A stretch of DNA of 64,000 bases from Pseudomonadota bacterium (GCA_023456105.1 JAEYAO010000100.1:1-64000), one strand, 5' to 3'; shown: positions 14,559-23,519, counted from the first letter of the stretch. Notes: generated from the sequence alone by a model not told the origin. Made by a program: numbers and translations.

Positions 14559-14914
14559 GCCGGGCGCACGACCTTGCGGTAGGTCTCGCCGTCGAGCTCC
14601 AGCACCTCGCAGGAGATGGACACCGGGCTTGGCAGGTGCGCCAGCGCGCTCTGCAACCGCTCAAGCGTCCGGTCGCTGAGGCGCGCCTTTTGATCGGCGG
14701 AGCGCCCGGGCAGCAGGCGGATCTCGCAATGCGCCATGGCCTGGTCGGGCGCGCCGTCGGCGATCACGACGTGCTCGAGCCGGACCAGCCGCGTCTTGCA
14801 CATCGTCAGCTTGGCCTGCGCGATGTCGACGCAGGCGGCGTGCACGTCCAGCGCCACGGCCCGCCAGTCGGCTCCGTCCAGGCGGCTTGAAAATTCCAGG
14901 GTGATCTGCGGCAT
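14555..14914 (-). CDS. 5-carboxymethyl-2-hydroxymuconate isomerase (CHMI)-like protein
   Basis: Tautomerase-superfamily protein of 119 residues. After Met removal it begins with Pro, the catalytic base of this superfamily, followed by QITLEFSS, similar to the HpaF/HpcD start PHLTLEYS. In homoprotocatechuate breakdown the enzyme isomerises 5-carboxymethyl-2-hydroxymuconate, but no other genes of that pathway are nearby. The true substrate is therefore unknown and a stand-alone tautomerase is equally likely. It is a single gene on the minus strand between two plus-strand genes. Confidence 0.75.
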   Translation of the reverse strand: MPQITLEFSSRLDGADWRAVALDVHAACVDIAQAKLTMCKTRLVRLEHVVIADGAPDQAMAHCEIRLLPGRSADQKARLSDRTLERLQSALAHLPSPVSISCEVLELDGETYRKVVRPA

Positions 14915-14994
14915 CGGAGGTCTCGTCGAGTCGGTCGCTATCCGTTAGACCGCCGAAAACCGGCGTGGTCAAAGCCGGTCAGCGGAGTTGCCCC

Positions 14995-15264
14995 ATGCCC
15001 ATCGGCCCCGTCACCATGATCGGCGTCTATCTGGTGCTGTGGTGGACCGTGCTGTTCGCGGTGCTGCCGCTGGGGACCTCGCGCGAGACGCACGAGCCGC
15101 CGACGGACGGAGCCCAGTGGGGGGCGCCGGCGACGCCGAACCTGAAGCGCAAGTTCATCACCACCACCTGGGTCTCGGCCATCGCCTGGATCGTGGTGAT
15201 GCTGGTGATCTACACCGGCTGGCTGCCCCTGCCGGACTTTTCGCGCGTCGCGCCGAACCTGTAG
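14995..15264 (+). CDS. DUF1467 family membrane protein
   Basis: 89-residue protein with two transmembrane helices (about 5-26 and 55-78) separated by a short loop containing the family-like segment PLGTSRETHEPPTDGAQWGA. DUF1467 proteins are small alphaproteobacterial membrane proteins of unknown function, often encoded next to proS, as here. I chose ATG14995, preceded by CGGAG; an upstream in-frame GTG at 14965 would add an unlikely ten-residue polar leader. proS follows after 75 bases. Confidence 0.85.
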   Translation: MPIGPVTMIGVYLVLWWTVLFAVLPLGTSRETHEPPTDGAQWGAPATPNLKRKFITTTWVSAIAWIVVMLVIYTGWLPLPDFSRVAPNL

Positions 15265-15291
15265 GGGCCCGGCCTAGCTTTCGCCCCCGTC

Positions 15292-15309
15292 CACCGGCTA
15301 AAGCCGGTG
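15292..15309 (+). other. hairpin between DUF1467 gene and proS
   Basis: CACCGGCT (15292-15299) and AGCCGGTG (15302-15309) are perfectly complementary, giving a compact hairpin 31 bases before the proS start. A few Ts follow among other bases (TTCGTCTCGCC). It could end the upstream transcript or sit in the proS leader. Confidence 0.35.
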
Positions 15310-15339
15310 TTCGTCTCGCCTTTCCAGGATTCCCCGCCC

Positions 15340-16656
15340 ATGCGCCTGTCGCGCTATTTCCTGCCCACGCTGAAGGAAGCGCCTTCGGACGCGCAGATCG
15401 TCTCGCACCAGCTGATGCTGCGCGCCGGCATGATCAAGCAGGAGGCCGCCGGCATCTACGCCTGGCTGCCGCTGGGCCTGCGGGTGCTGCGCAAGATCGA
15501 GCGCGTGGTGCGCGAGGAGCAGGAGCGGGCGGGCGCGGTCGAGCTGCTGATGCCGACCTTGCAACTGGCCGACCTGTGGCGCGAGAGCGGCCGCTACGAC
15601 GCCTACGGCCCCGAGATGCTGCGCATCACCGACCGGCATGAGCGGGAGCTGCTGTACGGCCCCACCAACGAGGAGATGATAACCGACATCTTCCGCGCCT
15701 ATGTGAAGAGCTACAAGTCGCTGCCGCTGAACCTGTTTCACATCCAGTGGAAGTTCCGCGACGAGCGCCGGCCGCGCTTCGGCGTGATGCGCGGGCGCGA
15801 GTTCCTGATGAAGGACGCCTATTCGTTCGACATCGACGAGGCGGCGGCGCGCCGGGCCTACAACCGCATGTTTACAGCCTATCTGAACACCTTCGCGCGG
15901 CTGGGGCTGAAGGCTGTGCCCATGCGCGCCGACACCGGTCCGATCGGCGGCGACCTGTCTCACGAGTTCATCGTGCTGGCCGAAACGGGCGAAAGCGCCG
16001 TCTTCTGCGACCGCAAGCTGGTGGAGATGCCGGCGCCGGGCGCGGACGTCGACTGGAACGACCTGCAGTCGATCGTGGACGAGCGCACCGCGCTCTACGC
16101 CGCGACCGAGGAGATGCACGACGCCGCCCGTTTCGAAGGCGAGACCGTCGAGGACGACCGGCTGTCGGCGCGCGGCATCGAAGTCGGGCACATCTTCTAC
16201 TTCGGGACCAAATATTCCGCGCCGATGAAGGCCATCGTGGCGGGTCCCGACGGCGTGGACCGGCCGGTGCACATGGGCAGCTACGGCGTCGGCGTGTCTC
16301 GCCTGCTCGGCGCCATCATCGAGGCCAGTCATGACGAGGGCGGAATCGTCTGGCCGGACTCGGTCGCGCCCTTCGACGTGGTGGTCATCAACCTGCGCGC
16401 CAACGATGCGGCGGTGTCGGGCGCGTGCGAGGACGCCGTGGCTCGGCTGGAGGCGCTGGGCAAGGACGTGCTGTACGACGACACCGACGAGCGGCCGGGC
16501 GGCAAGTTCGCCACCGCCGACCTGATCGGCGTGCCCTGGCAACTGACCATCGGCCCCAAGGGACTGGCGGACGGCGTGGTCGAGCTGAAGCGCCGCGCCA
16601 CCGGCGAAAAGGTCTCGGTGTCGCTGGAAGACGCCCTGCTGAGGCTTTCGGCTTGA
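15340..16656 (+). CDS. proS: prolyl-tRNA synthetase
   Basis: Charges tRNA-Pro. The 438 residues show class II motifs: PTNEE in the motif 2 region and RFGVMRGREFLMKDAYSF around motif 2/3, with the anticodon-binding domain at the C-terminus. The protein lacks the roughly 180-residue editing insertion of E. coli ProS, as is normal for the short alphaproteobacterial/mitochondrial form. ATG15340 is chosen because the conserved protein begins MRLSRYFLPT; an upstream start at 15307 adds 11 residues. Its stop overlaps the TTG of the LolC/E gene. Confidence 0.97.
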   Translation: MRLSRYFLPTLKEAPSDAQIVSHQLMLRAGMIKQEAAGIYAWLPLGLRVLRKIERVVREEQERAGAVELLMPTLQLADLWRESGRYDAYGPEMLRITDRHERELLYGPTNEEMITDIFRAYVKSYKSLPLNLFHIQWKFRDERRPRFGVMRGREFLMKDAYSFDIDEAAARRAYNRMFTAYLNTFARLGLKAVPMRADTGPIGGDLSHEFIVLAETGESAVFCDRKLVEMPAPGADVDWNDLQSIVDERTALYAATEEMHDAARFEGETVEDDRLSARGIEVGHIFYFGTKYSAPMKAIVAGPDGVDRPVHMGSYGVGVSRLLGAIIEASHDEGGIVWPDSVAPFDVVVINLRANDAAVSGACEDAVARLEALGKDVLYDDTDERPGGKFATADLIGVPWQLTIGPKGLADGVVELKRRATGEKVSVSLEDALLRLSA

Positions 16657-17943
16657 GCGGCCCCGCGTCCCCGTCCGGCAAACCCGCGGGCGCCTTTTCG
16701 GCCTGGGAGGTCGGGCTGGCGCTCCGCTACCTGCGCGCAAAGCGCAAGGAAGGCGGCGTCGCCACCATCGCGGTGATCAGCTTCATCGGCATCATGCTGG
16801 CCGTCGCGGTGCTGATCAGCGTGATGAGCATCATGGCCGGCTTCCGCTCCACCCTGCTGGACAGGATGCTGAGCTTCAACGGCCACATGTATGTGCAAGG
16901 GTCCGTGCTGGTCTCCGAAGACCGGGAGGCGCGCCTGCGCCGCATCTCCGAGGTCCCCGGCGTGGTCAGCGTGTCCGTGCTGAACGAGGCGCAAAGTCTG
17001 GTGCGCGTCGGCGGCTTCACGACCGGGGCCATCGTCAAGGGCGTGCGGCCTCAGGACCTGCCGGCGAACACCTACGTCTATCGCAGCCTGTCGGAAGAGG
17101 CGCGTCGCAGCTTCGGCCAAAGCGCCTACGGCGGTGACCGCGTGCTGATCGGCAAGGCCATGGCCGAGGCCAACGGCGTGCGGGTCGGCGATCCGATCAC
17201 CCTCTATTCCCCGACGGGCGCGGACAGCGCCTTCGGCAATCTCGGCGGGCTGGAGAAGACCTACATCGTTGGCGGAATCTTCAGCTCCGGCACCTCCGAG
17301 TTCGACCAGGCCTTTATCTTCATGCCGCTGGAGCAGCATCAGCTGTTCTTCGGCAAGGAGGGCGTGTGGGACGCGCTTGAGGTTAAGGTGGCGAAGCCCG
17401 ACGAGGTCGGTCAGCTGATCCAGCCGATCCGCGAGGCCGCAGGCCCCGGCGCCGCCATCACCGACTGGCGCGACCGCCTGGCCGCCTTCTACGGCGCGCT
17501 TCGGGTCGAGCGGGTGGCGATGAGCATCATCCTGGGCCTCGTCGTCGCTATCGCGGCCATGAACATCATTTCCGGTATCGTCATGCTGGTGAAGAACAAG
17601 GGGCGCGACATCGCCATCCTGCGCACCATCGGCGCCAGTCCGTCGTCGATCCTGCGCGTCTTCTTCATGGCCGGCGCGGCGATCGGCGTGGCGGGCACGG
17701 TCGCGGGGTTGGTGCTGGGGCTGGTGTTCTGCCTGAACATCGCCTCGATCCAGCACTTCCTGGAGGGCCTGCTGGGCGTGCAGCTGTTCAACTCGGACGT
17801 CTACATGCTGGACAGCATTCCGGCCCTGGTCGATCCGGTGGACGTGACCTGGACGGCGTTCTGGGCGCTCTTGATGAGCTGCATCGCCAGCCTGCCGCCT
17901 TCCTGGCGCGCCTCGCGCATCGATCCGGTGGAGGCCCTGCGGT

Positions 17944-17951
<8 letters not shown>
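16653..17951 (+). CDS. lolC: lipoprotein-releasing ABC transporter permease, LolC/LolE family
   Basis: Inner-membrane permease that, with LolD, extracts lipoproteins for transfer to LolA. The 432 residues have one N-terminal helix (about 35-60), a large periplasmic domain, and three C-terminal helices forming the FtsX domain (about 290-420). The conserved start-of-family region AWEVGLALRYLRAKRKEG is present. The likely start is TTG16653, overlapping the proS stop (TTGA); no ATG gives the conserved N-terminus. Only one permease gene is present here, so the complex may be a LolDF-type homodimer (inference). The end overlaps lolD by eight bases. Confidence 0.94.
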
Positions 17952-18648
<697 letters not shown>

Positions 18649-18659
18649 AAAACCGCCGC

Positions 18660-18688
18660 TTGACGAGAACGGAAGCGGAACATAGAAC
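18660..18688 (+). promoter_or_regulatory. sidA-dnaE promoter, SOS type
   Basis: TTGACG (18660-18665), exactly 17 bases of spacer, then TAGAAC (18683-18688), a good match to the alphaproteobacterial housekeeping promoter. LexA box 1 fills the spacer, and the first half-site of LexA box 2 is part of the -10 hexamer, so bound LexA should block RNA polymerase. Predicted transcription start is near 18695, leaving a leader of about 30 bases before the ATG at 18727 with TGGGGAT (18711-18717 region) as a possible ribosome binding site. Confidence 0.8.
18667..18681. promoter_or_regulatory. LexA operator 1 (GAAC-N7-GAAC)
   Basis: GAAC at 18667-18670 and 18678-18681 with seven bases between, which on the minus strand reads GTTC-N7-GTTC, the alphaproteobacterial SOS box. 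It lies between the -35 and -10 hexamers of the sidA promoter. Confidence 0.85.
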
Positions 18689-18699
18689 ATTCCCGGAAC
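18685..18699. promoter_or_regulatory. LexA operator 2 (GAAC-N7-GAAC)
   Basis: Second perfect SOS box: GAAC at 18685-18688 and 18696-18699. The first half-site coincides with the last four bases of the -10 hexamer. The two boxes are offset by 18 bases, so two LexA dimers could bind on nearby helical faces. Confidence 0.85.
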
Positions 18700-18726
18700 A
18701 CAAAGGTTGATCTGGGGATAACAGTC

Positions 18727-18816
18727 ATGACGCGTCTGACGAGGGATATGCTGTCGCTTGCATCGTGCGGCGGCTTTGTCTGGATGGTCTGGCAGGCGGC
18801 TCTGCTGACGGTCTGA
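18727..18816 (+). CDS. sidA: 29-aa membrane peptide, probable SidA (SOS-induced cell division inhibitor)
   Basis: A 29-codon gene. The product has a basic N-terminus (MTRLTRD) followed by one hydrophobic helix (about 8-29) with two Trp and one Phe, so a single-pass inner-membrane peptide with its N-terminus inside is inferred. Caulobacter crescentus SidA is a 29-residue inner-membrane protein induced by LexA derepression that stops division by acting on the FtsW/FtsN machinery (established knowledge). Identical length, topology, a promoter with two LexA boxes and the position just before dnaE support orthology; I cannot align the sequences here. The gene lies 25 bases upstream of dnaE on the same strand, so both are probably on one SOS-inducible transcript. 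Coding is supported by context rather than length. Confidence 0.8.
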   Translation: MTRLTRDMLSLASCGGFVWMVWQAALLTV

Positions 18817-18841
18817 GTCGCTTCTCCGCATGAGGTGAGCC

Positions 18842-21800
18842 GTGTCCGATCCCGCCCAATCCGGCTTTGTCCACCTGCGGGTGCGCTCGGCCTATTCGCT
18901 GCTGGAAGGCGCGATCAAGGCCGGCAAGATCGGCCGCATGGCGGCCGATGCGGGCATGCCGGCCGTGGCGGTGGCCGACCGCGCCAATCTGTTCGGCGCG
19001 CTTGAGTTCAGCCAGACGGCCAAGGAGGCGGGGGTCCAGCCGATCGTGGCCTGCGCCCTGCCGGTGCTGGGGATCGGCGGCCAGATGAATGCGCGCTGGG
19101 CCAAGACGCCCACGGTCGTGTTGCTGGCGCAGAACGAAACGGGTTGGCTGAACCTGTGCGCCCTGTCTTCCGCCGCCTACCTCGACGCCGGCGAGATGGC
19201 CGAGCCGGGCGTGCACTGGAGCCAGGTCGCGGCCCGGTCGGAGGGGCTAATCCTGCTGTCGGGCGGTCCGTGCGGCCCGATCGACCCTTTGTTCGTCCAG
19301 AACAAGGTCGATGAGGCGCATGCGGCGCTAGGCGCCCTCCGCGAGGCGTTCGGGGACCGCTTCTATGTGGAGCTGCAGCGTCACGGCTTGGACGACGAAC
19401 GCCGGGCCGAGCGGGGGCTGGTCGCCTGGGCCTATGACAACGACGCGCCTCTCGTCGCCACCAACGACGTCTACTACGCCAAGGCCGCGCAGGCGAAGTC
19501 GCACGACGCCCTGCTTTGCATCGCGGATGGCGCCTTCACCGGCCAGGAGGAACGGCGGCGGGTGACCGGCGAGCACTGGTTCAAGTCGGCCGAGGCCATG
19601 CGTCAGCTGTTCGCCGACCTGCCGGAAGCCTGCGACAACACCCTGGACATCGCGCGGCGCTGCGCCTTTCTGGTCAAGACCCACAAGCCCATCCTGCCGC
19701 GCTTCGACACGGGCGCCGGGCGCTCCGAGCCGGACGAGCTGGCGCACCAGGCCCGCGAAGGTCTCAAGGTCCGCCTGACGGAGGTCACGCCGGCCGCGCC
19801 CGAGGAGGAATACTGGACCCGGCTGGAGTGGGAGGTCGGCATCATCCAGCAGATGGGCTTCCCCGGCTACTTCCTGATCGTGTCGGACTTCATCAAGTGG
19901 GCCAAGCAGCACGGCATCCCGGTGGGGCCGGGGCGGGGGTCGGGCGCGGGGTCGCTGGTCGCCTGGGCGCTGACCATCACCGATCTGGACCCTCTGCGCT
20001 TCGGCCTGCTGTTCGAGCGGATCCTGAACCCCGAGCGGGTGTCCATGCCCGACTTCGACATCGACTTCTGCCAGGAGCGGCGCGAAGAGGTGATCGACTA
20101 CGTCCAGGATCGCTACGGCAAGGACCGGGTCGCCCAGATCATCACCTTCGGCACCTTGCAGGCGCGGGCGGTGCTGCGCGACGTGGGCCGCGTGCTGCAG
20201 ATGCCGCTGGGGCAGGTGGACCGCCTCGCCAAGATGGTGCCGGCCAACCCCGCCAACCCTGTGACGCTGGCGCAGGCCATCGATCTGGAGCCGCGTTTGA
20301 AGGAGGCGCGCGACGCAGAGCCTTCCGTCAAGGCGCTGCTGGAGACGGCGCTTGAGCTGGAGGGGCTGTATCGAAACGCCTCGACCCACGCCGCCGGCAT
20401 CGTCATCGGCGACCGGCCGCTGACCGAACTGGTGCCGCTGTACCAGGACCCGCGCTCGACCATCCCGGCCAGCCAGTTCAACATGAAGTGGGTCGAGCCG
20501 GCGGGGCTGGTCAAGTTCGACTTTCTGGGCCTGAAGACCCTGACGGTGCTGGACCGGGCGCACGGCTATCTGGCGCGGCGGGGGGCTGAGCCGTCATGGA
20601 ACCAGCTGCCGTTGGACGACGAGCGCACCTATGAGCTGATGGCGTCCGGCCAGACGGTCGGGGTGTTCCAGCTGGAATCCCAGGGCATGCGCGACACCCT
20701 GCGCAAGATGCGGTGCGGCTCCATCGAAGAGATCACCGCGCTGATCTCTCTGTATCGGCCCGGGCCGATGGAGATGATCGACACCTATATCGACCGCAAG
20801 TTCGGCCGGGCCGAGGTCGACTATCTGCACCCCAGCCTGACGGAGGTGCTGACCGAGACCTACGGCGTCATCATCTACCAGGAACAGGTGATGAAGATCG
20901 CCCAGATCCTGGCCGGCTATTCGCTGGGCGAGGCGGACCTGCTGCGCCGGGCGATGGGCAAGAAGAAGAAGGAGGAGATGGATTTCCAGCGGGCGCGCTT
21001 CATCAAGGGCGCATCCGAGAAGTCCGTGTCCGAGAGCCAGTCCGGCGGCATCTTCGACCTGGTGGCCAAGTTCGCGGGCTACGGCTTCAACAAGTCGCAC
21101 GCGGCGGCCTATGCGCTAATTTCGTTCCAGACCGGCTGGCTGAAGGCCAACCATCCGGTGGAGTTCTTCGCCGCCTCCATGAGTCTGGACCTGTCCAACA
21201 CCGACAAGCTGGCGGTCTTCTATCAGGACGCGCGCCGGTTCGAGGTGCCGGTGCGAGCGCCGGACGTAAACCGCTCCAGCGCCGACTTCGACGTGTCATG
21301 GGAGAACGGGCAAGGGGCGGTGCTGTATGCGCTGGGCGCCATCCGCAACGTGGGCTTGGAAGCGATGCGCCACGTTGTGGAGGTGCGCGAGCAGGGCGGC
21401 CGCTTCGCCGACATCTTCGACTTCCTGGAACGGGTCGATCCACGCTGCGTCAACAAGCGGGCGCTGGAAGGTCTGGCCAAGGCCGGCGCCTTCGACAGCA
21501 TCCATCCGAACCGCCGCCAACTGGTCGAGCAGGCCGATGTGCTGATGGCCTACTGCCAGAGCGTGGCGGCCGAACGCGCCTCGGCGCAGGTCAGCCTGTT
21601 CGGCGGCGACCAGGCCCACGCCGCACGGCCTCGGCTGAAAAGCGTGGAGCCTTGGGTCGGGCCGGAGCGGCTGGACCAGGAGCTGGCGGCGGTCGGCTTC
21701 TATCTGTCCGGCCACCCGCTGGAAGACATGGAGCCGGCGCTGCGTCGCAAGCGCGTGACCTTTGTGGCCGAGGCCGTGCAGCGCGCCGAGGCGGGGCACG

Positions 21801-22300
21801 AGGCCTTTCAGATGGCGGGCGTGGTGCGCAGAAGGCAGGAGCGCGCCAGCGCGCGCACCGGCGAGAAGTTCGCCTTTGTCACCTTCTCCGATCCGACCGG
21901 CGAGTTCGAATGCCTGTTCCCGCCCGAGCAGCTGCGTCGCTGCCGCGAGGTGCTGGAACCGGGCGCATCGGTGATGGTCAAGGTGCGGGCCAAGGCGTCG
22001 GACGGCGAGGTGCGCTTCTTCGGCGACGACGCCAGCCGCATGGAGGGGCTGCTGGACGACGCGGGCATCGGCCTGCGCATCCATGTGTCGGCGCGATCGG
22101 CGGATGCGGCGGCGCTGCGCGCGCGTCTCGAGCGGGCGCGGTCGGGCGCGATCGGCAAGGGCGGGGAGATCTCGCTGATCGCCTCGCTAGAGAAGGGGCG
22201 CGAGGTCGAGATGAAGCTGCCGGGCCGCTACAAGCTGGACGGGGCGCTGCGTGGCGCGCTGAAGTCCGCGCCGGGCGTGGTCATGCTGGAGGACGCCTGA
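18842..22300 (+). CDS. dnaE: DNA polymerase III subunit alpha
   Basis: Replicative polymerase catalytic subunit, 1152 residues, normal for DnaE1. An N-terminal PHP domain begins at FVHLRVRSAYSLLEGA. The polymerase active site shows GRGSGAGSLVAW and PDFDIDF with catalytic Asp404 and Asp406. The helix-hairpin-helix region and an OB-fold (about 1000-1060) follow. Start GTG18842 is preceded by GAGGTGAG. It is the gene next to sidA downstream of the double LexA-box promoter and no separate promoter is evident in the 25-base gap. It is not the error-prone DnaE2 (ImuC): no imuA/imuB neighbours, and the length and C-terminal region fit DnaE1. Its last base overlaps the next ATG. Confidence 0.97.
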   Translation: MSDPAQSGFVHLRVRSAYSLLEGAIKAGKIGRMAADAGMPAVAVADRANLFGALEFSQTAKEAGVQPIVACALPVLGIGGQMNARWAKTPTVVLLAQNETGWLNLCALSSAAYLDAGEMAEPGVHWSQVAARSEGLILLSGGPCGPIDPLFVQNKVDEAHAALGALREAFGDRFYVELQRHGLDDERRAERGLVAWAYDNDAPLVATNDVYYAKAAQAKSHDALLCIADGAFTGQEERRRVTGEHWFKSAEAMRQLFADLPEACDNTLDIARRCAFLVKTHKPILPRFDTGAGRSEPDELAHQAREGLKVRLTEVTPAAPEEEYWTRLEWEVGIIQQMGFPGYFLIVSDFIKWAKQHGIPVGPGRGSGAGSLVAWALTITDLDPLRFGLLFERILNPERVSMPDFDIDFCQERREEVIDYVQDRYGKDRVAQIITFGTLQARAVLRDVGRVLQMPLGQVDRLAKMVPANPANPVTLAQAIDLEPRLKEARDAEPSVKALLETALELEGLYRNASTHAAGIVIGDRPLTELVPLYQDPRSTIPASQFNMKWVEPAGLVKFDFLGLKTLTVLDRAHGYLARRGAEPSWNQLPLDDERTYELMASGQTVGVFQLESQGMRDTLRKMRCGSIEEITALISLYRPGPMEMIDTYIDRKFGRAEVDYLHPSLTEVLTETYGVIIYQEQVMKIAQILAGYSLGEADLLRRAMGKKKKEEMDFQRARFIKGASEKSVSESQSGGIFDLVAKFAGYGFNKSHAAAYALISFQTGWLKANHPVEFFAASMSLDLSNTDKLAVFYQDARRFEVPVRAPDVNRSSADFDVSWENGQGAVLYALGAIRNVGLEAMRHVVEVREQGGRFADIFDFLERVDPRCVNKRALEGLAKAGAFDSIHPNRRQLVEQADVLMAYCQSVAAERASAQVSLFGGDQAHAARPRLKSVEPWVGPERLDQELAAVGFYLSGHPLEDMEPALRRKRVTFVAEAVQRAEAGHEAFQMAGVVRRRQERASARTGEKFAFVTFSDPTGEFECLFPPEQLRRCREVLEPGASVMVKVRAKASDGEVRFFGDDASRMEGLLDDAGIGLRIHVSARSADAAALRARLERARSGAIGKGGEISLIASLEKGREVEMKLPGRYKLDGALRGALKSAPGVVMLEDA

Positions 22301-22782
22301 TGTTGGGATGGGTCATGGCGCTGTCGCTGATCGTGGCGGGCGCAGGGACTGCGAGGGAGGCGGAGATGACGCAATCGGCTGAGGCGGCGCGGCATGCGAC
22401 GGGTGAGTTCGACGTCAAGATGACGCCGGTGGAGCCCGGCGCGGCCTCCCCTGTAGGCGGGCCCGGCCGCATGATCCTGGCCAAGACCTTTCGGGGCGGA
22501 CTGGAAGGGACGGGGGGCGGCGAGATGCTGGCGGTTCTGAACGCGGAGCAGTCCGGCGCCTATGTGGCGATGGAGCGGGTGAACGGAACGCTGGATGGGC
22601 GGTCGGGCGGCTTCATGCTGGTGCATCGCGGGATCATGGACCAAGGCGCGCAGGACCTGTCGATCACGATCGTTCCAGGCTCGGGAGACGGTGATCTGGC
22701 CGGGATCAGCGGCGTCTTTCACCTGAAGATCGAAGACGGCCGGCATCTGTATGATCTGGAGTATCGCCTTCCGGGCGAATGA
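22300..22782 (+). CDS. DUF3224 domain-containing protein
   Basis: The core ATGEFDVKMTPVEP followed by a Gly-rich beta-strand pattern and ending in GVFHLKIEDGRHLYDLEY is typical of DUF3224, a small lipocalin-like beta-barrel fold of unknown function. Two starts are plausible. ATG22300 overlaps the dnaE stop and adds a signal-peptide-like hydrophobic segment (160 residues). ATG22366 has a strong AGGGAGG ribosome binding site and gives 138 residues, closer to the family's usual length. If the longer form is made the protein is exported; otherwise it is cytoplasmic. Confidence 0.8.
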   Translation: MLGWVMALSLIVAGAGTAREAEMTQSAEAARHATGEFDVKMTPVEPGAASPVGGPGRMILAKTFRGGLEGTGGGEMLAVLNAEQSGAYVAMERVNGTLDGRSGGFMLVHRGIMDQGAQDLSITIVPGSGDGDLAGISGVFHLKIEDGRHLYDLEYRLPGE

Positions 22783-22786
22783 TTTC

Positions 22787-22812
22787 GGAACTTCACGGGC
22801 GCGTGAAGGGTT
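22787..22812 (+). promoter_or_regulatory. possible EcfG-type (general stress) promoter for DUF4142 gene
   Basis: GGAAC (22787-22791) and GGTT (22809-22812) are separated by 17 bases, close to the alphaproteobacterial EcfG/SigT pattern GGAAC-N16/17-CGTT (one mismatch). The start point would be near 22820, about 20 bases before the ATG at 22841, with AGGGAG in between. The spacer is itself a hairpin (TTCACG-GGCG-CGTGAA). Confidence 0.4.
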
Positions 22813-22840
22813 CTGCCTGAACCATAGGGAGACCTTTTCA

Positions 22841-23431
22841 ATGAAACAGATCGCCATCATCAGCGTCGCCTCGCTGGCGCTGCTCGCCGCCTGCAACCAG
22901 AACGCCGAGTCGCCGGGCCAGACCGAGCCGGCCAATGCGGTGCAGGACGCGACATCCGCCGCCGTGGGACAGACGTCCGCAGCCACCCTGGGCGCCAACA
23001 CCGTGGACTCCTATGTGCCGTCGGCGGCCATGGGCGACATGTTCGAGATCGAGTCCTCCAAGATCGCGGCCGAGAAGTCCACGAACGCCGACGTGAAGGC
23101 GCTGGCCGAGATGATCACCACCGACCACACCGCCTCAACCGCCATGCTGAAGCAGCGTGCGCCGGCCGAAGCGCCGAACGTCGCCATCCCGACCGCGCTC
23201 GACCAACGCCGCATGGGCATGCTGGACAATCTGCGTGCGGCCTCGGCGGCGGACTTCGACCGCGTCTATCTCGACCAGCAGATCGCGGCGCACAACGAGG
23301 CCCTGACGCTGCACCGCGGCTTCTCGGACCACTCGGAAACGCCGCAACTGGCCGCTCTGGCCCGCGAAGTGGTCCCCAAGATCGAGATGCACCTGCAGCG
23401 CGCGCAGGAACTGCGCAACGCCATGAACTGA
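22841..23431 (+). CDS. DUF4142 domain-containing lipoprotein
   Basis: 196 residues: a signal peptide with lipobox LLAAC (Cys18), a low-complexity Ala/Thr/Glu linker, then a DUF4142 four-helix, ferritin-like fold. The typical pattern is present: MGDMFEIESSKIAAEKS, VKALAEMITTDHTAS, and a YLDQQIAAHNEAL repeat-like helix. DUF4142 proteins are periplasmic or membrane-attached and often belong to general stress or desiccation regulons; their chemistry is unknown. ATG22841 is preceded by AGGGAG; the open frame upstream of it has no good start. A strong terminator follows 19 bases after the stop. Confidence 0.9.
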   Translation: MKQIAIISVASLALLAACNQNAESPGQTEPANAVQDATSAAVGQTSAATLGANTVDSYVPSAAMGDMFEIESSKIAAEKSTNADVKALAEMITTDHTASTAMLKQRAPAEAPNVAIPTALDQRRMGMLDNLRAASAADFDRVYLDQQIAAHNEALTLHRGFSDHSETPQLAALAREVVPKIEMHLQRAQELRNAMN

Positions 23432-23450
23432 TCGTCCGATCAGACGAGGG

Positions 23451-23481
23451 AAAAGGGCGGCTCGCAAGGGCCGCCCTTTTT
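23451..23481 (+). terminator. intrinsic terminator after DUF4142 gene
   Basis: AAAAGGGCGGC (23451-23461) pairs perfectly with GCCGCCCTTTT (23470-23480) around an eight-base loop and ends in a T-run. It separates the DUF4142 gene from the rpsB operon and is symmetrical enough (A-run before, T-run after) to work in both directions. Confidence 0.88.
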
Positions 23482-23490
23482 CTGTCCGGC

Positions 23491-23519
23491 TTGCCTTGTG
23501 GGCCGATCCCGACTACATC
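23491..23519 (+). promoter_or_regulatory. candidate rpsB promoter
   Basis: TTGCCT (23491-23496), 17-base spacer, TACATC (23514-23519), ten bases after the terminator. It would give an rpsB leader of about 115 bases. The -10 is only partly canonical, so confidence is limited. Confidence 0.45.

Noticed and set aside
18842..22300. dnaE as the error-prone polymerase DnaE2/ImuC because of the SOS promoter
   Set aside because: The length (1152), full PHP domain and OB-fold region and the absence of imuA/imuB favour the replicative DnaE1.
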